A stretch of DNA of 32,287 bases from an uncultured Clostridia bacterium (GCA_947642355.1 CANRSD010000022.1:1-32287), one strand, 5' to 3'; counted from the stretch's first letter, positions 1-8,930 are shown. Made by a program: numbers and translations. Notes: a model not told the origin generated them from the letters alone.

Positions 1-651
1 TATATTTATTTAAAAATGCAGATGGAACATATGAGTATGTGCCTAAAGTTGGTGGAGCTGGTGGACCTTCATGGCAAACTACTGCTCGGCAGAAATCCTG
101 TTCATGGTAAAGCGGGAATCAGTGGGGTTAATCGTCAAACTGGAGGAGGAGGTTCAGGAGGAGGATTCTGGCAATATCCTACTATTGCTGGATCTAGTGG
201 AACTTCATTTTCTGGAGGATGTGGAAGCTCTATGCGTGGTGCCAATAATACTGGAAGTTCTGGTTCAGCTTATGGAGGTTCAGGTGGAACAAATCCTAGT
301 TATGATTATGGAGGTGCAGGAAATCCTGGAGGAAGGCGGAGCCTCTAATGGAACTGGTCGGTTTATTGATTGTAGCATGTAATAATAATGAAACTTTAGG
401 AACATTAACTTCTTGTGGTTCTAAAGGTGGAAATGGAAGTGGTAATAGTATTGCTTATCGGAGGAGGAAGCTCAGGAGGAGGATCTGTGAATGTGTTTTC
501 TTTTTCAGATAATATATCTTCTACTGTAACAATAAATATTACAGGTGGAGCAAGTGCAACTGGAGGAAATGGTAACGGCGGAGCAGGAGGAGCAGGTACA
601 TCCACAATAGGAAAAATAACTAATGGACAATTCCAAAAGATAGATATATAA
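1..651 (+). CDS. Glycine-rich protein, 3' part, four CGG shift sites
   Basis: The gene is open at the left edge of the window; about 214 residues are visible in the frame starting at base 3. After a short non-repetitive stretch (YLFKNADGTYEYVPKVGG) the protein is dominated by Gly, Ser, Ala, Asn and Thr with GGGS, GGSGG and GGAGGAG runs, ending NGQFQKIDI before TAA at 649-651. In-frame CGG at 87, 337, 359 and 459 each breaks the frame; skipping the C gives one continuous Gly-rich protein, whereas the literal reading stops at 348. Such tails occur in secreted, surface or phage-tail-like proteins, but no family is recognised and the function is unknown. A bidirectional terminator follows. Confidence 0.7.
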
Positions 652-686
652 ATTTTATTAGTATCAATATTAGAAAAAAATAAAAA

Positions 687-720
687 AAACAGTTTCACTT
701 TTTTAGAGAAACTGTTTTTT
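687..720. terminator. Bidirectional intrinsic terminator
   Basis: AAACAGTTTC (687-696) pairs with GAAACTGTTT (708-717), with a T run on the right and an A run on the left. It lies between the convergent glycine-rich gene and zinc-ribbon gene and can serve both strands. Confidence 0.8.
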
Positions 721-723
721 TTA

Positions 724-876
724 CTAATCATTATTTTGCGCATTTTTTCTTTTTTGTCTACATTCAGGACATCTTACTGGATTTGAAAAATTTCTTTGTG
801 CATAAAATTCTTGTTCTCCTTCAGTAAATACAAAAGTATTTCCGCAATCTTTACAAGTTAATTCGATATCAGCCAT
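724..876 (-). CDS. Small zinc-ribbon protein
   Basis: This 50-residue protein starts MADIELTCKDCGNTF and carries two CxxC pairs (CKDC at 8-11 and CPEC at 36-39) about 25 residues apart, the pattern of small treble-clef or zinc-ribbon proteins common in Clostridia. It probably binds one zinc ion; its partner and role are unknown. The ATG at 876 has AAAGGAGG upstream at good spacing, so I prefer it to longer starts. The gene is convergent with the glycine-rich gene and shares its terminator. It has no CGG codon; a TGC GGA pair contains CGG only out of frame. Confidence 0.8.
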   Translation of the reverse strand: MADIELTCKDCGNTFVFTEGEQEFYAQRNFSNPVRCPECRQKRKNAQNND

Positions 877-1185
877 TTTATAAAAAACCTCCTTTTTAAA
901 AAAGATTTGAATAAATTTTAAAGAATACAAATCACCTTAAAAAGAAAGGATATAGTTCTAAAAAAATAAATTCATTTGCTTTAAAAAGCATTTTAATCTT
1001 AACACAAAATAAATTCAAAAGCAATACATAAAATGAATTTTTTACTTGACAATATAGAATAAAAGATAAAATAAGAAAAATATTTATAGAATTTATATTT
1101 GTAATGATTTAAAAGAAAAAAATTAAGAATTAAAAAAATATCATAATATTAAACTATTTCACATATATATTATAGAGGTGGTTTT
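877..1185. other. AT-rich divergent intergenic region
   Basis: About 300 bases separate the divergently read zinc-ribbon gene and the 315-residue unknown gene. It contains no convincing ORF. It should hold a promoter for each side; only a TTGACA at 1046 with a weak TAAAAT is visible on the plus strand, and no clear minus-strand promoter was found. Confidence 0.6.
1046..1072 (+). promoter_or_regulatory. Possible sigma-A promoter
   Basis: TTGACA at 1046-1051 and TAAAAT at 1067-1072, with a spacer of only 15, shorter than ideal. It lies about 110 bases before the gene at 1186. Confidence 0.3.
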
Positions 1186-2133
1186 ATGTTGTATGTGGAT
1201 TTAGCTATTAATAAGGAAGATATGCTTAGTGATAGAGAAAGAAAAATGCCTAGTATTATTAGGAATCTAATATATTTTTTTAGAAAGACTATAGGACAAG
1301 TTTTAAAATATAAAATTAATGGAAAATATATTATAGTACTTTCTGAAATAAATAGAAGAAGTTTAAAAAAACTTGACAAAATATTTAAAATAGATGTTAC
1401 TAAGAATATTTGTATTTCAAATAATCTTATTGTAAAAGAAGATTTTGTAAAATATTTAAATAATAGAAATTTAAATATTTTAGATGGTAGATGGCTTTTT
1501 AAATATTTAATAGAAGATATAGTAGAATATATTTGTAAAAATGCTTTTATGTTATCAGAAATGCAAGAAATTACAATACTTTCTAATGAAAATAGTATTT
1601 TGATTTGTGAAAGTATAAAAAGACTTTCAAATAAAGTCAGAAATATTAATATTGTAACAAAAGATATTAGAAAGTTTAAAAAATTAGAGAAAATTGTTTA
1701 TGAAGAAAAGGGATTAATAATAAATGTTACTAATAATTACAAAAAGGCAGTATCAAAATCAAATATTATTTTAAATTTGGATTTTGTTCAGGAAGAATTT
1801 AATAAAATAGTTTTTCCTAAAAAATCTATAATTGTAAATTTTGAAAGTGGAATTAACATTTTGTCAAAAAGTTTTAATGGAATAAATGCTAGTTTTTATC
1901 ATATTAATTTGCCAATAAAATATAAAGAAATGTTTGCAAATTTGAATAATTTTAGTACAGTATGTTTATATGAAAGTATTATTTATAAAAAGACTTCAGT
2001 TCAAAATATATGGAAGGAAATTAAAGAAGATGGAATAAAGATAGAATGTCTAGAAGGGAATAATGGTAATATGGTTAGATTTTTAGAGTATTATAAAAAT
2101 AAGCAAGAGAATAAATTAAGCAATATAAGTTAA
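1186..2133 (+). CDS. Unknown protein, possibly Rossmann-like
   Basis: This 315-residue protein matches no family I recognise. It is rich in Lys, Ile and Asn, with no signal peptide and no clear membrane segment. The middle (about residues 125-200) alternates predicted strands and helices (EITILSNENS, NINIVTKDIRKFKKLEK, GLIINVTN, SNIILNLDF), resembling a Rossmann-type nucleotide-binding fold such as in dehydrogenase-like proteins, but the GxGxxG loop is absent. Start ATG 1186 follows GAGGTGG. It stands alone between the zinc-ribbon gene and the hairpin upstream of greA. It contains no CGG codon. Confidence 0.6.
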   Translation: MLYVDLAINKEDMLSDRERKMPSIIRNLIYFFRKTIGQVLKYKINGKYIIVLSEINRRSLKKLDKIFKIDVTKNICISNNLIVKEDFVKYLNNRNLNILDGRWLFKYLIEDIVEYICKNAFMLSEMQEITILSNENSILICESIKRLSNKVRNINIVTKDIRKFKKLEKIVYEEKGLIINVTNNYKKAVSKSNIILNLDFVQEEFNKIVFPKKSIIVNFESGINILSKSFNGINASFYHINLPIKYKEMFANLNNFSTVCLYESIIYKKTSVQNIWKEIKEDGIKIECLEGNNGNMVRFLEYYKNKQENKLSNIS

Positions 2134-2158
2134 AAGGTGTAAAATAATAGATAAAATT

Positions 2159-2409
2159 TAAGTTTCGGTGTTTTTTAGATTTATAATAGTATGTAAATAT
2201 TTATATTTTTCCAAAAAGCTTTCAGACGGTTCATTACAGGATTCAAGAACTTGTAAAGTTATTTTGCAGGCCCTTCTCAATGTAAAATCGAGATTCTCCC
2301 ACAAAATTCTTAAACAAGTTATAAAATCCTTACATTCAGCGCCAGCTTTTTATCATAATATAAATATTTACATTCTAGATTAAGAAATAAAATAAAAACA
2401 CTGAAACTT
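2159..2409. ncRNA. Long imperfect hairpin: candidate structured RNA (6S-like) or MITE
   Basis: The ends of this 250-base segment are complementary (AAGTTTCGGTGTTTTT at 2159 against AAAAACACTGAAACTT ending at 2409). Further nested arms pair inward: GTAAATATTTATA 2192-2204 with 2359-2371, AAAAAGCT 2213-2220 with 2344-2351, AGGATT 2238-2243 with 2325-2330, AACTTGT 2248-2254 with 2314-2320, ATTTTG 2261-2266 with 2302-2307, TCTC 2275-2278 with GAGA 2290-2293. One rod with internal loops fits 6S RNA architecture; complementary ends also fit a miniature inverted-repeat element. The inner part is less AT-rich than its surroundings. Strand is unknown: a weak -10 (TAAAAT, 2139) could start a plus transcript, but no U-tract ends it. 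Confidence 0.4.
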
Positions 2410-2422
2410 AAATATAAAATAC

Positions 2423-2451
2423 TTGACAAATGAGATAAATAATCTTATTAT
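2423..2451 (+). promoter_or_regulatory. greA promoter
   Basis: TTGACA at 2423-2428, 17-base spacer, TATTAT at 2446-2451: a near-consensus sigma-A promoter about 40 bases upstream of the greA start. Confidence 0.8.
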
Positions 2452-2487
2452 TATATATAATGTTTATACGGAAGGAGTTAGAGTACA

Positions 2488-2964
2488 ATGGGTGAAAAAG
2501 AGGTATTATTAACACAAGAAGGTTATGATAATTTAGAAAAAGAATTAGAAGAATTGAAAACAGTAAAAAGATATGAAATTTCAGAAAGAATAAAAGTAGC
2601 TTTAGGTTTTGGAGATTTATCAGAAAATTCAGAATATGATGAAGCTAAAAATGCTCAAGCTGCTAATGAAAATAAAATAGCAGAATTAGAACAAAAATTA
2701 AGATATGCAAGAATAATTGATGAATCTGAAATAGATACAAAAATAGTACAAGTAGGAAATATTGTTAGAGTTTTAGATATGGAATTTAATGAAGAAGAAG
2801 AATATACAATAGTAGGAACTACAGAAGTTGACTTAACTGTTAATAAAATTTCAAATGAATCTCCAATTGCAGTAGCATTGCTTGGTAAAAAAGCAAAAGA
2901 TGTAGTTGAAGTTGAAGCTCCAGCAGGAACAATTAAATTAAAAATCTTAAAAATAACAAAATAA
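2488..2964 (+). CDS. greA: Transcription elongation factor GreA
   Basis: This 158-residue protein has the normal GreA length and layout. An N-terminal antiparallel coiled coil (about 1-75) contains the conserved tip [14 protein letters not shown], whose acidic residues reach into the RNA polymerase secondary channel and stimulate cleavage of backtracked RNA. A C-terminal FKBP-like domain follows, including IVGTTEVDL and [13 protein letters not shown]. The start is ATG 2488 after GGAAGGAG. It has its own strong promoter and is likely monocistronic. It has no CGG codon, as expected of a well-expressed gene here. Confidence 0.97.
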   Translation: MGEKEVLLTQEGYDNLEKELEELKTVKRYEISERIKVALGFGDLSENSEYDEAKNAQAANENKIAELEQKLRYARIIDESEIDTKIVQVGNIVRVLDMEFNEEEEYTIVGTTEVDLTVNKISNESPIAVALLGKKAKDVVEVEAPAGTIKLKILKITK

Positions 2965-2968
2965 AAAT

Positions 2969-2994
2969 ATGGGTGAAATAAAAAATTCACCCAT
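2969..2994. terminator. Hairpin downstream of greA
   Basis: ATGGGTGAA (2969-2977) pairs perfectly with TTCACCCAT (2986-2994). An A run rather than a T run follows on the plus strand, so it is a poor plus-strand intrinsic terminator, though it may stabilise the greA 3' end. Confidence 0.45.
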
Positions 2995-3021
2995 AAAAAA
3001 ACAACTAGTAGCAAAAAATGC

Positions 3022-3050
3022 TTGATTTTGTCAAAAAAATATTATATAAT
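3022..3050 (+). promoter_or_regulatory. carA leader promoter
   Basis: TTGATT at 3022-3027, 17-base spacer, TATAAT at 3045-3050. The transcript would begin near 3057 and include the leader peptide and attenuator before carA. Confidence 0.7.
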
Positions 3051-3084
3051 ATTCTAAGTAAAATTTAAGAGAGGATAATAAGAA

Positions 3085-3189
3085 ATGAAAAAAGTAAGCT
3101 TTGTGAATATAATAAAAGTAAGATTAAAAGCTTTATTTAGTATTTCATTTTTTATTCAATTTATAAATGTAATTTCTATAGAACACTAG
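3085..3189 (+). CDS. Putative leader peptide of the carA attenuator
   Basis: A 34-codon ORF (begins MKKVSFVNIIKVRLK, ends NVISIEH) starts at ATG 3085 after GAGAGGA and stops at TAG 3187-3189, inside the 5' arm of the terminator hairpin. The second half of the mRNA is very U-rich. This resembles the pyrBI leader of enteric bacteria, where low UTP makes polymerase pause in U-rich leader sequence so the ribosome catches up and blocks the terminator. The peptide has a single Arg codon, so arginine sensing is unlikely. Regulation is inferred from layout only. Confidence 0.6.
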   Translation: MKKVSFVNIIKVRLKALFSISFFIQFINVISIEH

Positions 3190-3207
3190 TATTAGTGTTC
3201 TTTTTTT
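3181..3207 (+). terminator. carA attenuator hairpin
   Basis: GAACACTA (3181-3188) pairs perfectly with TAGTGTTC (3193-3200), followed by seven T. It sits directly before the carA ribosome-binding site (AGGAGGAG) and contains the leader stop codon, so it is better explained as a conditional attenuator than as the end of an upstream operon. Confidence 0.8.
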
Positions 3208-3217
3208 AGGAGGAGTA

Positions 3218-4294
3218 ATGAAAGGTTATTTAGTATTAGAAAATGGAGAAGTATTTGAAGGTGAAAGAATTGGTTCTATAAAAGATACAATTTGTGAGGT
3301 GGTTTTTAATACTGCAATGGCAGGATATATTGAAACATTTACAGATCCATCATATGCAGGACAAGGGATAGTTATGACATATCCATTAATTGGAAATTAT
3401 GGTGTAATAGTAGAAGATGAAGAATCGGAAAGAATTTGGGCAAAAGCGGTGTTTATACATGAACTTGCTGAATATGAAAATAATTTTAGGACAAATAAAA
3501 ACTTAGATACATTTTTAAAAGAAAATAATACACCAGGTCTTGTAGGAGTTAATACTAGGAAATTAACTAAAGTGTTAAGAGATGCAGGAACTTTAAGAGG
3601 AGCTTTAGTATCAAATTTAGAAGATTTAGAAGAAATAATAGAACAAATAAAAATGTTTAATATAGGGGATATTGTAAATGTAGTAACATCTAAAAAAATT
3701 GTTACTTACGGAAGTACTAAACCTAAACAAATAGCTTTAATAGATTATGGAGCAAAACATAATATAATAAATTCTTTATTAAGAAGAGGAGTTGGAGTTA
3801 CAGTATACCCAGCAGATACACCATCTGAAATTATATTAGCTACAAGACCTGATGGAATAATGCTTTCAAATGGTCCTGGAGATCCAAAGAATTGTGACTT
3901 TCAAATTAAAACAATTCAAAAACTATTTAAAACTAATATACCGATTTTAGGAATATGTTTGGGACATCAACTGTTAGCTTTAGCAACAGGAGCAAGAACT
4001 GAGAAACTAAAATATGGACATAGAGGAGCAAATCATCCAGTTAAAGATTTATTTACAGATAAAGTTTATATTACTTCTCAAAATCATGGATATTATGTTG
4101 TAGATACAAGTATAGATCCAGAAATAGCAGAAGTTTCACATATGAATTTAAATGATGGAACAGTAGAGGGAATTAAATATAAAAATAAAAATATATTTAC
4201 AGTACAATTTCATCCAGAAGCTTGTCCTGGTCCAGAAGACACAGCATATATTTTTGATGAATTTATAAATATGGTAAATGGAAAAGAACAATAG
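3218..4294 (+). CDS. carA: Carbamoyl-phosphate synthase small subunit (glutamine amidotransferase)
   Basis: This 358-residue protein matches CarA, which hydrolyses glutamine and passes ammonia to CarB for pyrimidine and arginine synthesis. The N-terminal CarA domain starts MKGYLVLENGEVFEG and includes NTAMAGYIETFTDPSYAGQ and TRKLTKVLRDAGTLRG. The class I glutaminase domain follows, with oxyanion motif SNGPGDP, nucleophile Cys in GICLGHQ, and the catalytic His and Glu in FHPEA. Start ATG 3218 follows AGGAGGAG. It is preceded by a leader-peptide attenuator and separated from carB by about 230 bases containing a reverse-strand small gene. It has no in-frame CGG; out-of-frame CGG strings cause no break. 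Confidence 0.97.
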   Translation: MKGYLVLENGEVFEGERIGSIKDTICEVVFNTAMAGYIETFTDPSYAGQGIVMTYPLIGNYGVIVEDEESERIWAKAVFIHELAEYENNFRTNKNLDTFLKENNTPGLVGVNTRKLTKVLRDAGTLRGALVSNLEDLEEIIEQIKMFNIGDIVNVVTSKKIVTYGSTKPKQIALIDYGAKHNIINSLLRRGVGVTVYPADTPSEIILATRPDGIMLSNGPGDPKNCDFQIKTIQKLFKTNIPILGICLGHQLLALATGARTEKLKYGHRGANHPVKDLFTDKVYITSQNHGYYVVDTSIDPEIAEVSHMNLNDGTVEGIKYKNKNIFTVQFHPEACPGPEDTAYIFDEFINMVNGKEQ

Positions 4295-4302
4295 TAAATA
4301 AT

Positions 4303-4323
4303 AAAAAAGGGGGCAACCCCATT
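4303..4323 (-). terminator. Terminator of the small minus-strand gene
   Basis: Read on the minus strand, GGGG-TTG-CCCC is followed by a T run (CCCCCTTTTTT). It begins about 20 bases after the TAA that the CGG shift produces at 4341-4343, which supports the short reading of that gene. The stem is short. Confidence 0.55.
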
Positions 4324-4340
4324 TCTTATAAATGCATTTC

Positions 4341-4428
4341 TTAATAGCCGCCAGATAAAATGTACTCCAAGGGAGTACAATGAGCAAAGTGAAACCAGTT
4401 TGAAAATTGTTGTTAATTGTTCTGACAT
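4341..4428 (-). CDS. Small 28-residue protein with a CGG shift
   Basis: A compact transcription unit is visible on the minus strand between carA and carB: a promoter (TTTACA, 17, TATAAT), AAGGAGG nine bases before ATG 4428, a short ORF and a terminator. The ORF starts MSEQLTTIFKLVSLC and reaches CGG as codon 27 (4350-4348). Skipping its C gives ...VHFIWGY and TAA, a 28-residue protein ending just before the terminator. Without the shift it would run through the terminator and into antisense carA for 72 codons. It is hydrophobic and may associate with membranes. No homologue is recognised. Translation is inferred. Confidence 0.6.
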
Positions 4429-4461
4429 ATATGGATTCCTCCTTAAAATTTTAATATTATA

Positions 4462-4490
4462 ATTATAACATAAATATATATACTTGTAAA
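4462..4490 (-). promoter_or_regulatory. Promoter of the small minus-strand gene
   Basis: On the minus strand, TTTACA (4490-4485), a 17-base spacer and a perfect TATAAT (4467-4462). It lies about 35 bases upstream of ATG 4428. Confidence 0.7.
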
Positions 4491-4527
4491 TATTTGAGCT
4501 TGTTTAATAAGCAGAAAGGAAAAATAA

Positions 4528-7500
4528 ATGAAAAATAATAAAATAAAAAAAGTATTAGTAATTGGTTCAGGACCTATAATAATTGGACAAGCAGCTGAAT
4601 TTGATTATGCAGGGACACAAGCTTGTAGAGAACTAAAAAAAGAAGGCTTAGAAGTTATTTTAATAAATTCAAATCCAGCAACTATTATGACAGACAAAAA
4701 TATGGCAGATAAAATATATATAGAACCATTAACTGTTACAATGTTAAAAAAAGTAATAGAAAAAGAAAGGCCAGATAGTATACTTCCTAATTTAGGTGGT
4801 CAAACAGGACTTAATTTAGCAATGGAACTTGCAGAAGAAGGTTTTTTAGATAGATATGGTGTTAGACTTTTAGGAACATCTCCAGAAGGAATTAGAGATG
4901 CAGAAGATAGACAATGTTTTAAGGATATGATGGAAAAAATAAATGAACCATGTATTGCAAGTAAAGTTGTACATACAGTTGAAGATGCTATAAATTTTGG
5001 AAGGGAGATAGGACTTCCAGTAATTATTAGACCTGCATATACTTTAGGTGGTACTGGTGGTGGTATTGCATATACTTTAGAAGAATTAGAGGAAATAGCT
5101 GGTAGTGGAATTAGAATGTCTAGAGTTAATGAAATTCTAGTTGAAAAATGTATTTCTGGTTGGAAAGAAATTGAATATGAAGTTATGCGTGATAGTAAAG
5201 GAAATTGTATAACTATTTGTAATATGGAAAATATTGACCCAGTTGGAATACATACAGGAGATAGTATAGTTGTTGCACCATCTCAAACATTATCTAATAG
5301 AGAATATCAAATGCTTAGAACTTCTGCAATAAAAATTATTTCAGCACTAAAAATAGAAGGGGGATGTAATGTTCAATTTGCATTAAATCCACATAGTTTT
5401 GAATATGCTGTAATAGAAGTAAATCCTAGGGTTAGTCGTTCATCAGCTTTAGCATCAAAAGCAACAGGTTATCCAATAGCAAAAGTTGCTACTAAAATAG
5501 CTCTTCGGATATACTTTAGATGAGATTATGAATGAAGTTACAGGAAAAACATACGCTTGTTTTGAACCAGTTTTAGATTATGTAGTTGTTAAAGTTCCAA
5601 AGTGGCCATTTAAAAAATTCTTAACTGCAAATCGTGAACTTGGAACACAGATGAAAGCAACAGGTGAAGTAATGGCAATAGCACCTACATTAGAAGGTGC
5701 ATTAATGAAAGCAATTCGTTCATTAGAAGAAAATATAGATTCATTAATTTTACCTGCATTGAAGGAATATACTAAAGAAGAAATACATGATAGATTACGT
5801 AAAAAAGATAATGAAAGAATTTTTGTGATAGCAGAAGCTTTAAGACGTGGAATAAATATTGATGAAATTTGTAGAATAACAACAATCGATAAATATTTTG
5901 TAGGGATAATTGCTAAAATTGTTAATACTGAAAGAGAATTAGAAATACATAGTATAAATCCAGAACTTATATTAAAAGCTAAGAAATATGGATTTACAGA
6001 TAAAGTTATTGCAGGATTAAATGGAAGAACAGAAGAAGAGATACGAGATTTTAGATATAAATATAATATTTTGGCTAATTTTAAATTAGTAGATACTTGT
6101 AGTGCTGAGTTTGAAGCAAAAACTCCATATTATTATTCATCATATGATGAGGAAAATGAAGCAAGACAATCTGACAATCCAAAAGTTATGGTACTAGGTT
6201 CAGGTCCTATTAGAATTGGGCAAGGTATAGAATTTGATTATTGTAGTGTACATGGAGTCTGGGCTCTGAAGAAAAGGGGATATGAAACTATAATTGTAAA
6301 TAATAATCCAGAAACTGTAAGTACGGATTTTGATATTGCAGATAAATTATATTTTGAACCATTAACAGAAGAAGATGTTAGAAATATAGTGGAAGTAGAA
6401 AAACCAGATGGAGCAATAGTTCAGTTTGGTGGACAGACAGCTATTAAGCTTACAGAGTCTTTAAACAAAATGGGAGTTAAGATTTTAGGAACATCTCCAA
6501 GAGATATGGATAGAGCAGAAGATAGAGAACAATTTGATAGAGCTTTAACAAATTGTGGTATTTTAAGACCTCAAGGAAGTACAATATATACAGCAGATGA
6601 AGCTAAAACAGTTGCTAATCGTTTAGGATATCCAGTACTTGTTAGACCATCATATGTTCTAGGTGGACAAGGAATGGCAATTGCTTATGATGATAAAGAA
6701 ATAGAAGAATATGTTAATGAAATTAATAAGATAGCACAAGAGCATCCAATTTTAGTAGATAAATATATGATGGGTAAAGAATTAGAAGTTGATGCTATTT
6801 GTGATGGAGAAGATATATTAATTCCAGGAATCATGGAACATTTAGAAAGAGCTGGAGTTCATTCAGGAGATAGTATTTCAGTATATCCAACACAAACTGT
6901 TGAACAAAGACATAAAGATAAGATTGTAGAATATACATATAAGATTGCAAAAGAATTAAATGTTATAGGAATATTAAATATACAATTTATAATTTGCCAA
7001 GGTGCAGTATACATAATTGAGGTAAATCCTCGTTCAAGTAGAACAGTTCCATATATTAGTAAAGTTACTAATTTGCCAATGATAGATATAGCTACAAATG
7101 TAATTTTAGGTAAGAAATTAAAAGATATGGAATATGGAACAGGATTATATAAAGAAAGTAATTATATATGTGTAAAAATGCCAGTATTTTCATTTGAAAA
7201 AATAAAAAATGCAGATACAAGTTTAGGACCTGAAATGAAATCAACAGGAGAAGTTTTAGGAGTATCAAGAAGATTTCCTAATGCAGTTTTAAAAGCTTTT
7301 ATAGCGAGTGGTTCAAATGTTTCTAAAAAAGGAAATATCTTAATAACTGTAAGAGATAAAGATAAGCAAGAAATGCTTGGAATTGCTCAAAAATTCTATT
7401 TGAAAGGTTTTGGAATTTATGCAACTTCTGGAACAGGAAGATTTTTAGAAAGTAATGGAATACATGTAAATGTAGTTGAGAAACTTTGGGAGGGAACAGA

Positions 7501-7723
7501 TAGTATAGTAGATTTAATTGAAAATGGAAGAATTAATTTTATAATAAATACACCAACTAAAGGAAAAGAATCAAATAGAGATGGATTTAAAATTAGAAGA
7601 ATGGCAGCAGAGTGTAAAGTTCCTTGCTTTACATCATTAGATACTGTAAACGCACTTTATGATGCAATAGAAGATGATGATGTAGAGGAAACTTTGGAAG
7701 TTATTGATATTACTAAAATATAG
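4528..7723 (+). CDS. carB: Carbamoyl-phosphate synthase large subunit, one CGG shift
   Basis: CarB makes carbamoyl phosphate from ammonia, bicarbonate and two ATP. The reading is in two frames joined at CGG 5506-5508: 326 codons, then Gly327 from GGA 5507, giving 1064 residues, the usual CarB length. The junction restores the conserved ALGYTLDEI segment. Literal translation stops four codons after CGG. Both ATP-grasp halves are present: [20 protein letters not shown] near the N-terminus and [20 protein letters not shown] near residue 550, with [12 protein letters not shown] and [10 protein letters not shown] loops, and a C-terminal MGS-like allosteric domain ([13 protein letters not shown]). 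Start ATG 4528 follows AAAGGA. Everything either side of the junction is conserved, arguing against a decayed gene. Confidence 0.95.
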
Positions 7724-7733
7724 ATAAAGAAAA

Positions 7734-7776
7734 AATAGTTCTATTGAATTTAAAAGATTTCAATAGAACTATTTTT
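7734..7776. terminator. Bidirectional terminator between carB and the pilin-like gene
   Basis: AATAGTTCTATTGAA (7734-7748) pairs with TTCAATAGAACTATT (7759-7773), followed by T bases on the right and preceded by A bases on the left. It overlaps the 3' end of the minus-strand gene. Confidence 0.8.
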
Positions 7777-8776
7777 AAATAAAATTTTATCTTTTCCACC
7801 ACCATTACTAAAATAAGAATTTTGTGATATTTGACAAAGGGATTGACTTCCAGTACTTTCTATAACAAGTTTTGAATATTTTGATAAGTCTATACTATTT
7901 TTTATTCCAATGAAGAGTCTTGATCCATTTGGAGAATATATATACATGCTATCATCATTTTTTGTTAAAGTTCCAGAATTACTTACATGATATCCAGTTT
8001 TTGCCCATCCACCTGTTACTGGTAAACATTCAATACCTTCGTTATATAAATATAATTTGTCTAGAGTAGTTTGATTTAATGTAGAAGAAATCTTGATTTT
8101 TCCATTTATATCAATTGCCATTACTGATATTTCGTAATTAGTTTCAAAATCTAGATTTGTAAAAGAATATTGTGTATTTGTACCAATATTTATTACATTT
8201 CCATTTAATAAATAAGCATATCCGAGAAGAGTTTTCAGTTATATTTTCAGGAATACTTATAGATATATATGTTCCATTTGTTTCTTTTAATTCAGGAGAA
8301 AAGTCATTTATTAAATTTGAAATATGATCACAATTAGTAGGAGTGTCAACTTTTTTTCCATCAATAGATGCTAATTGTAAATAACCATTTATTTCAAATT
8401 CATAAGGATATTCTTTTAGTTTTGTAAATATTGATGAATTATTTTCTACAATAGTTATATGATTTAAAGCCGCTATTTGACTTGTTAGTTCTACATATTC
8501 TATTTCATCATCATCACATAATTTGTTTGCAACATATTGTAAATTAGGAAAGTCTTTAGTTTCGTCATAACTTATAATTTGAATGCTTGTTAATTTTAAA
8601 TTCATTTTTTCAGTTGCTTCACTTTTATTTGTTAATTCATTTGTTTTTTTAGATTTATTTAATAATCCATTTTGAGTAAGCATATTAATGCTAATTGTCG
8701 CTAGTATTATTAATACAATTATAGTAATGATTAAAGGGATAAGAGTTATTCCTTTTTTTCATTTTAAGATTTTCAT
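7750..8776 (-). CDS. Type IV pilin-like protein with a CGG shift and an in-frame TGA
   Basis: From ATG 8776, well placed after AAAGGAG, the frame reads MKILK, then TGA (8761-8759), then KKGITLIPLIITIIVL and a hydrophobic helix ending at SINMLTQNG: the N-terminus typical of clostridial class III signal-peptide pilins or pseudopilins. The TGA separates the start from the cleavage motif, so this gene may be damaged, begin unusually, or use readthrough. Later, CGG at 8224-8222 breaks the frame; skipping the C gives SGYAYLLNG and a continuous fibronectin-like C-terminus (TNTQYSFTNLDFETNYEISV) to TAA 7750. Total about 341 codons. It is convergent with carB. The ligand and role are unknown. Confidence 0.65.
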
Positions 8777-8868
8777 TTTGGTCTCCTTTATATTTATTAT
8801 ATTGAAATTTTATCAAATTACTAGTTTTTTTTCAATTATTTTAATAGATTTTATTTTAATAGTTTTAC

Positions 8869-8897
8869 TTGTTAAAAGAATTTTTTTATGATATTAT
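8869..8897 (+). promoter_or_regulatory. Promoter for the ROK kinase operon
   Basis: TTGTTA at 8869-8874, a 17-base spacer and TATTAT at 8892-8897, about 34 bases before the ROK start. Confidence 0.6.
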
Positions 8898-8930
8898 TTA
8901 AATATTATATTAATAAAGAAGGAAAAATGG

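Noticed and set aside
2168-2383. 71-codon ORF in the hairpin region
   Set aside because: It has no ribosome-binding site and coincides with nested complementary arms that better explain the sequence.
3051-3217. PyrR-binding or T-box leader before carA
   Set aside because: No T-box sequence or PyrR-type conserved loop is visible; a leader ORF and simple terminator are.
4210-4428. 72-codon minus-strand ORF overlapping carA
   Set aside because: It runs through a terminator and antisense to carA; the CGG skip gives a 28-residue product that fits the transcription unit.
8688-8891. 67-codon hydrophobic ORF
   Set aside because: It is antisense to the pilin-like N-terminus and start region, with no ribosome-binding site.
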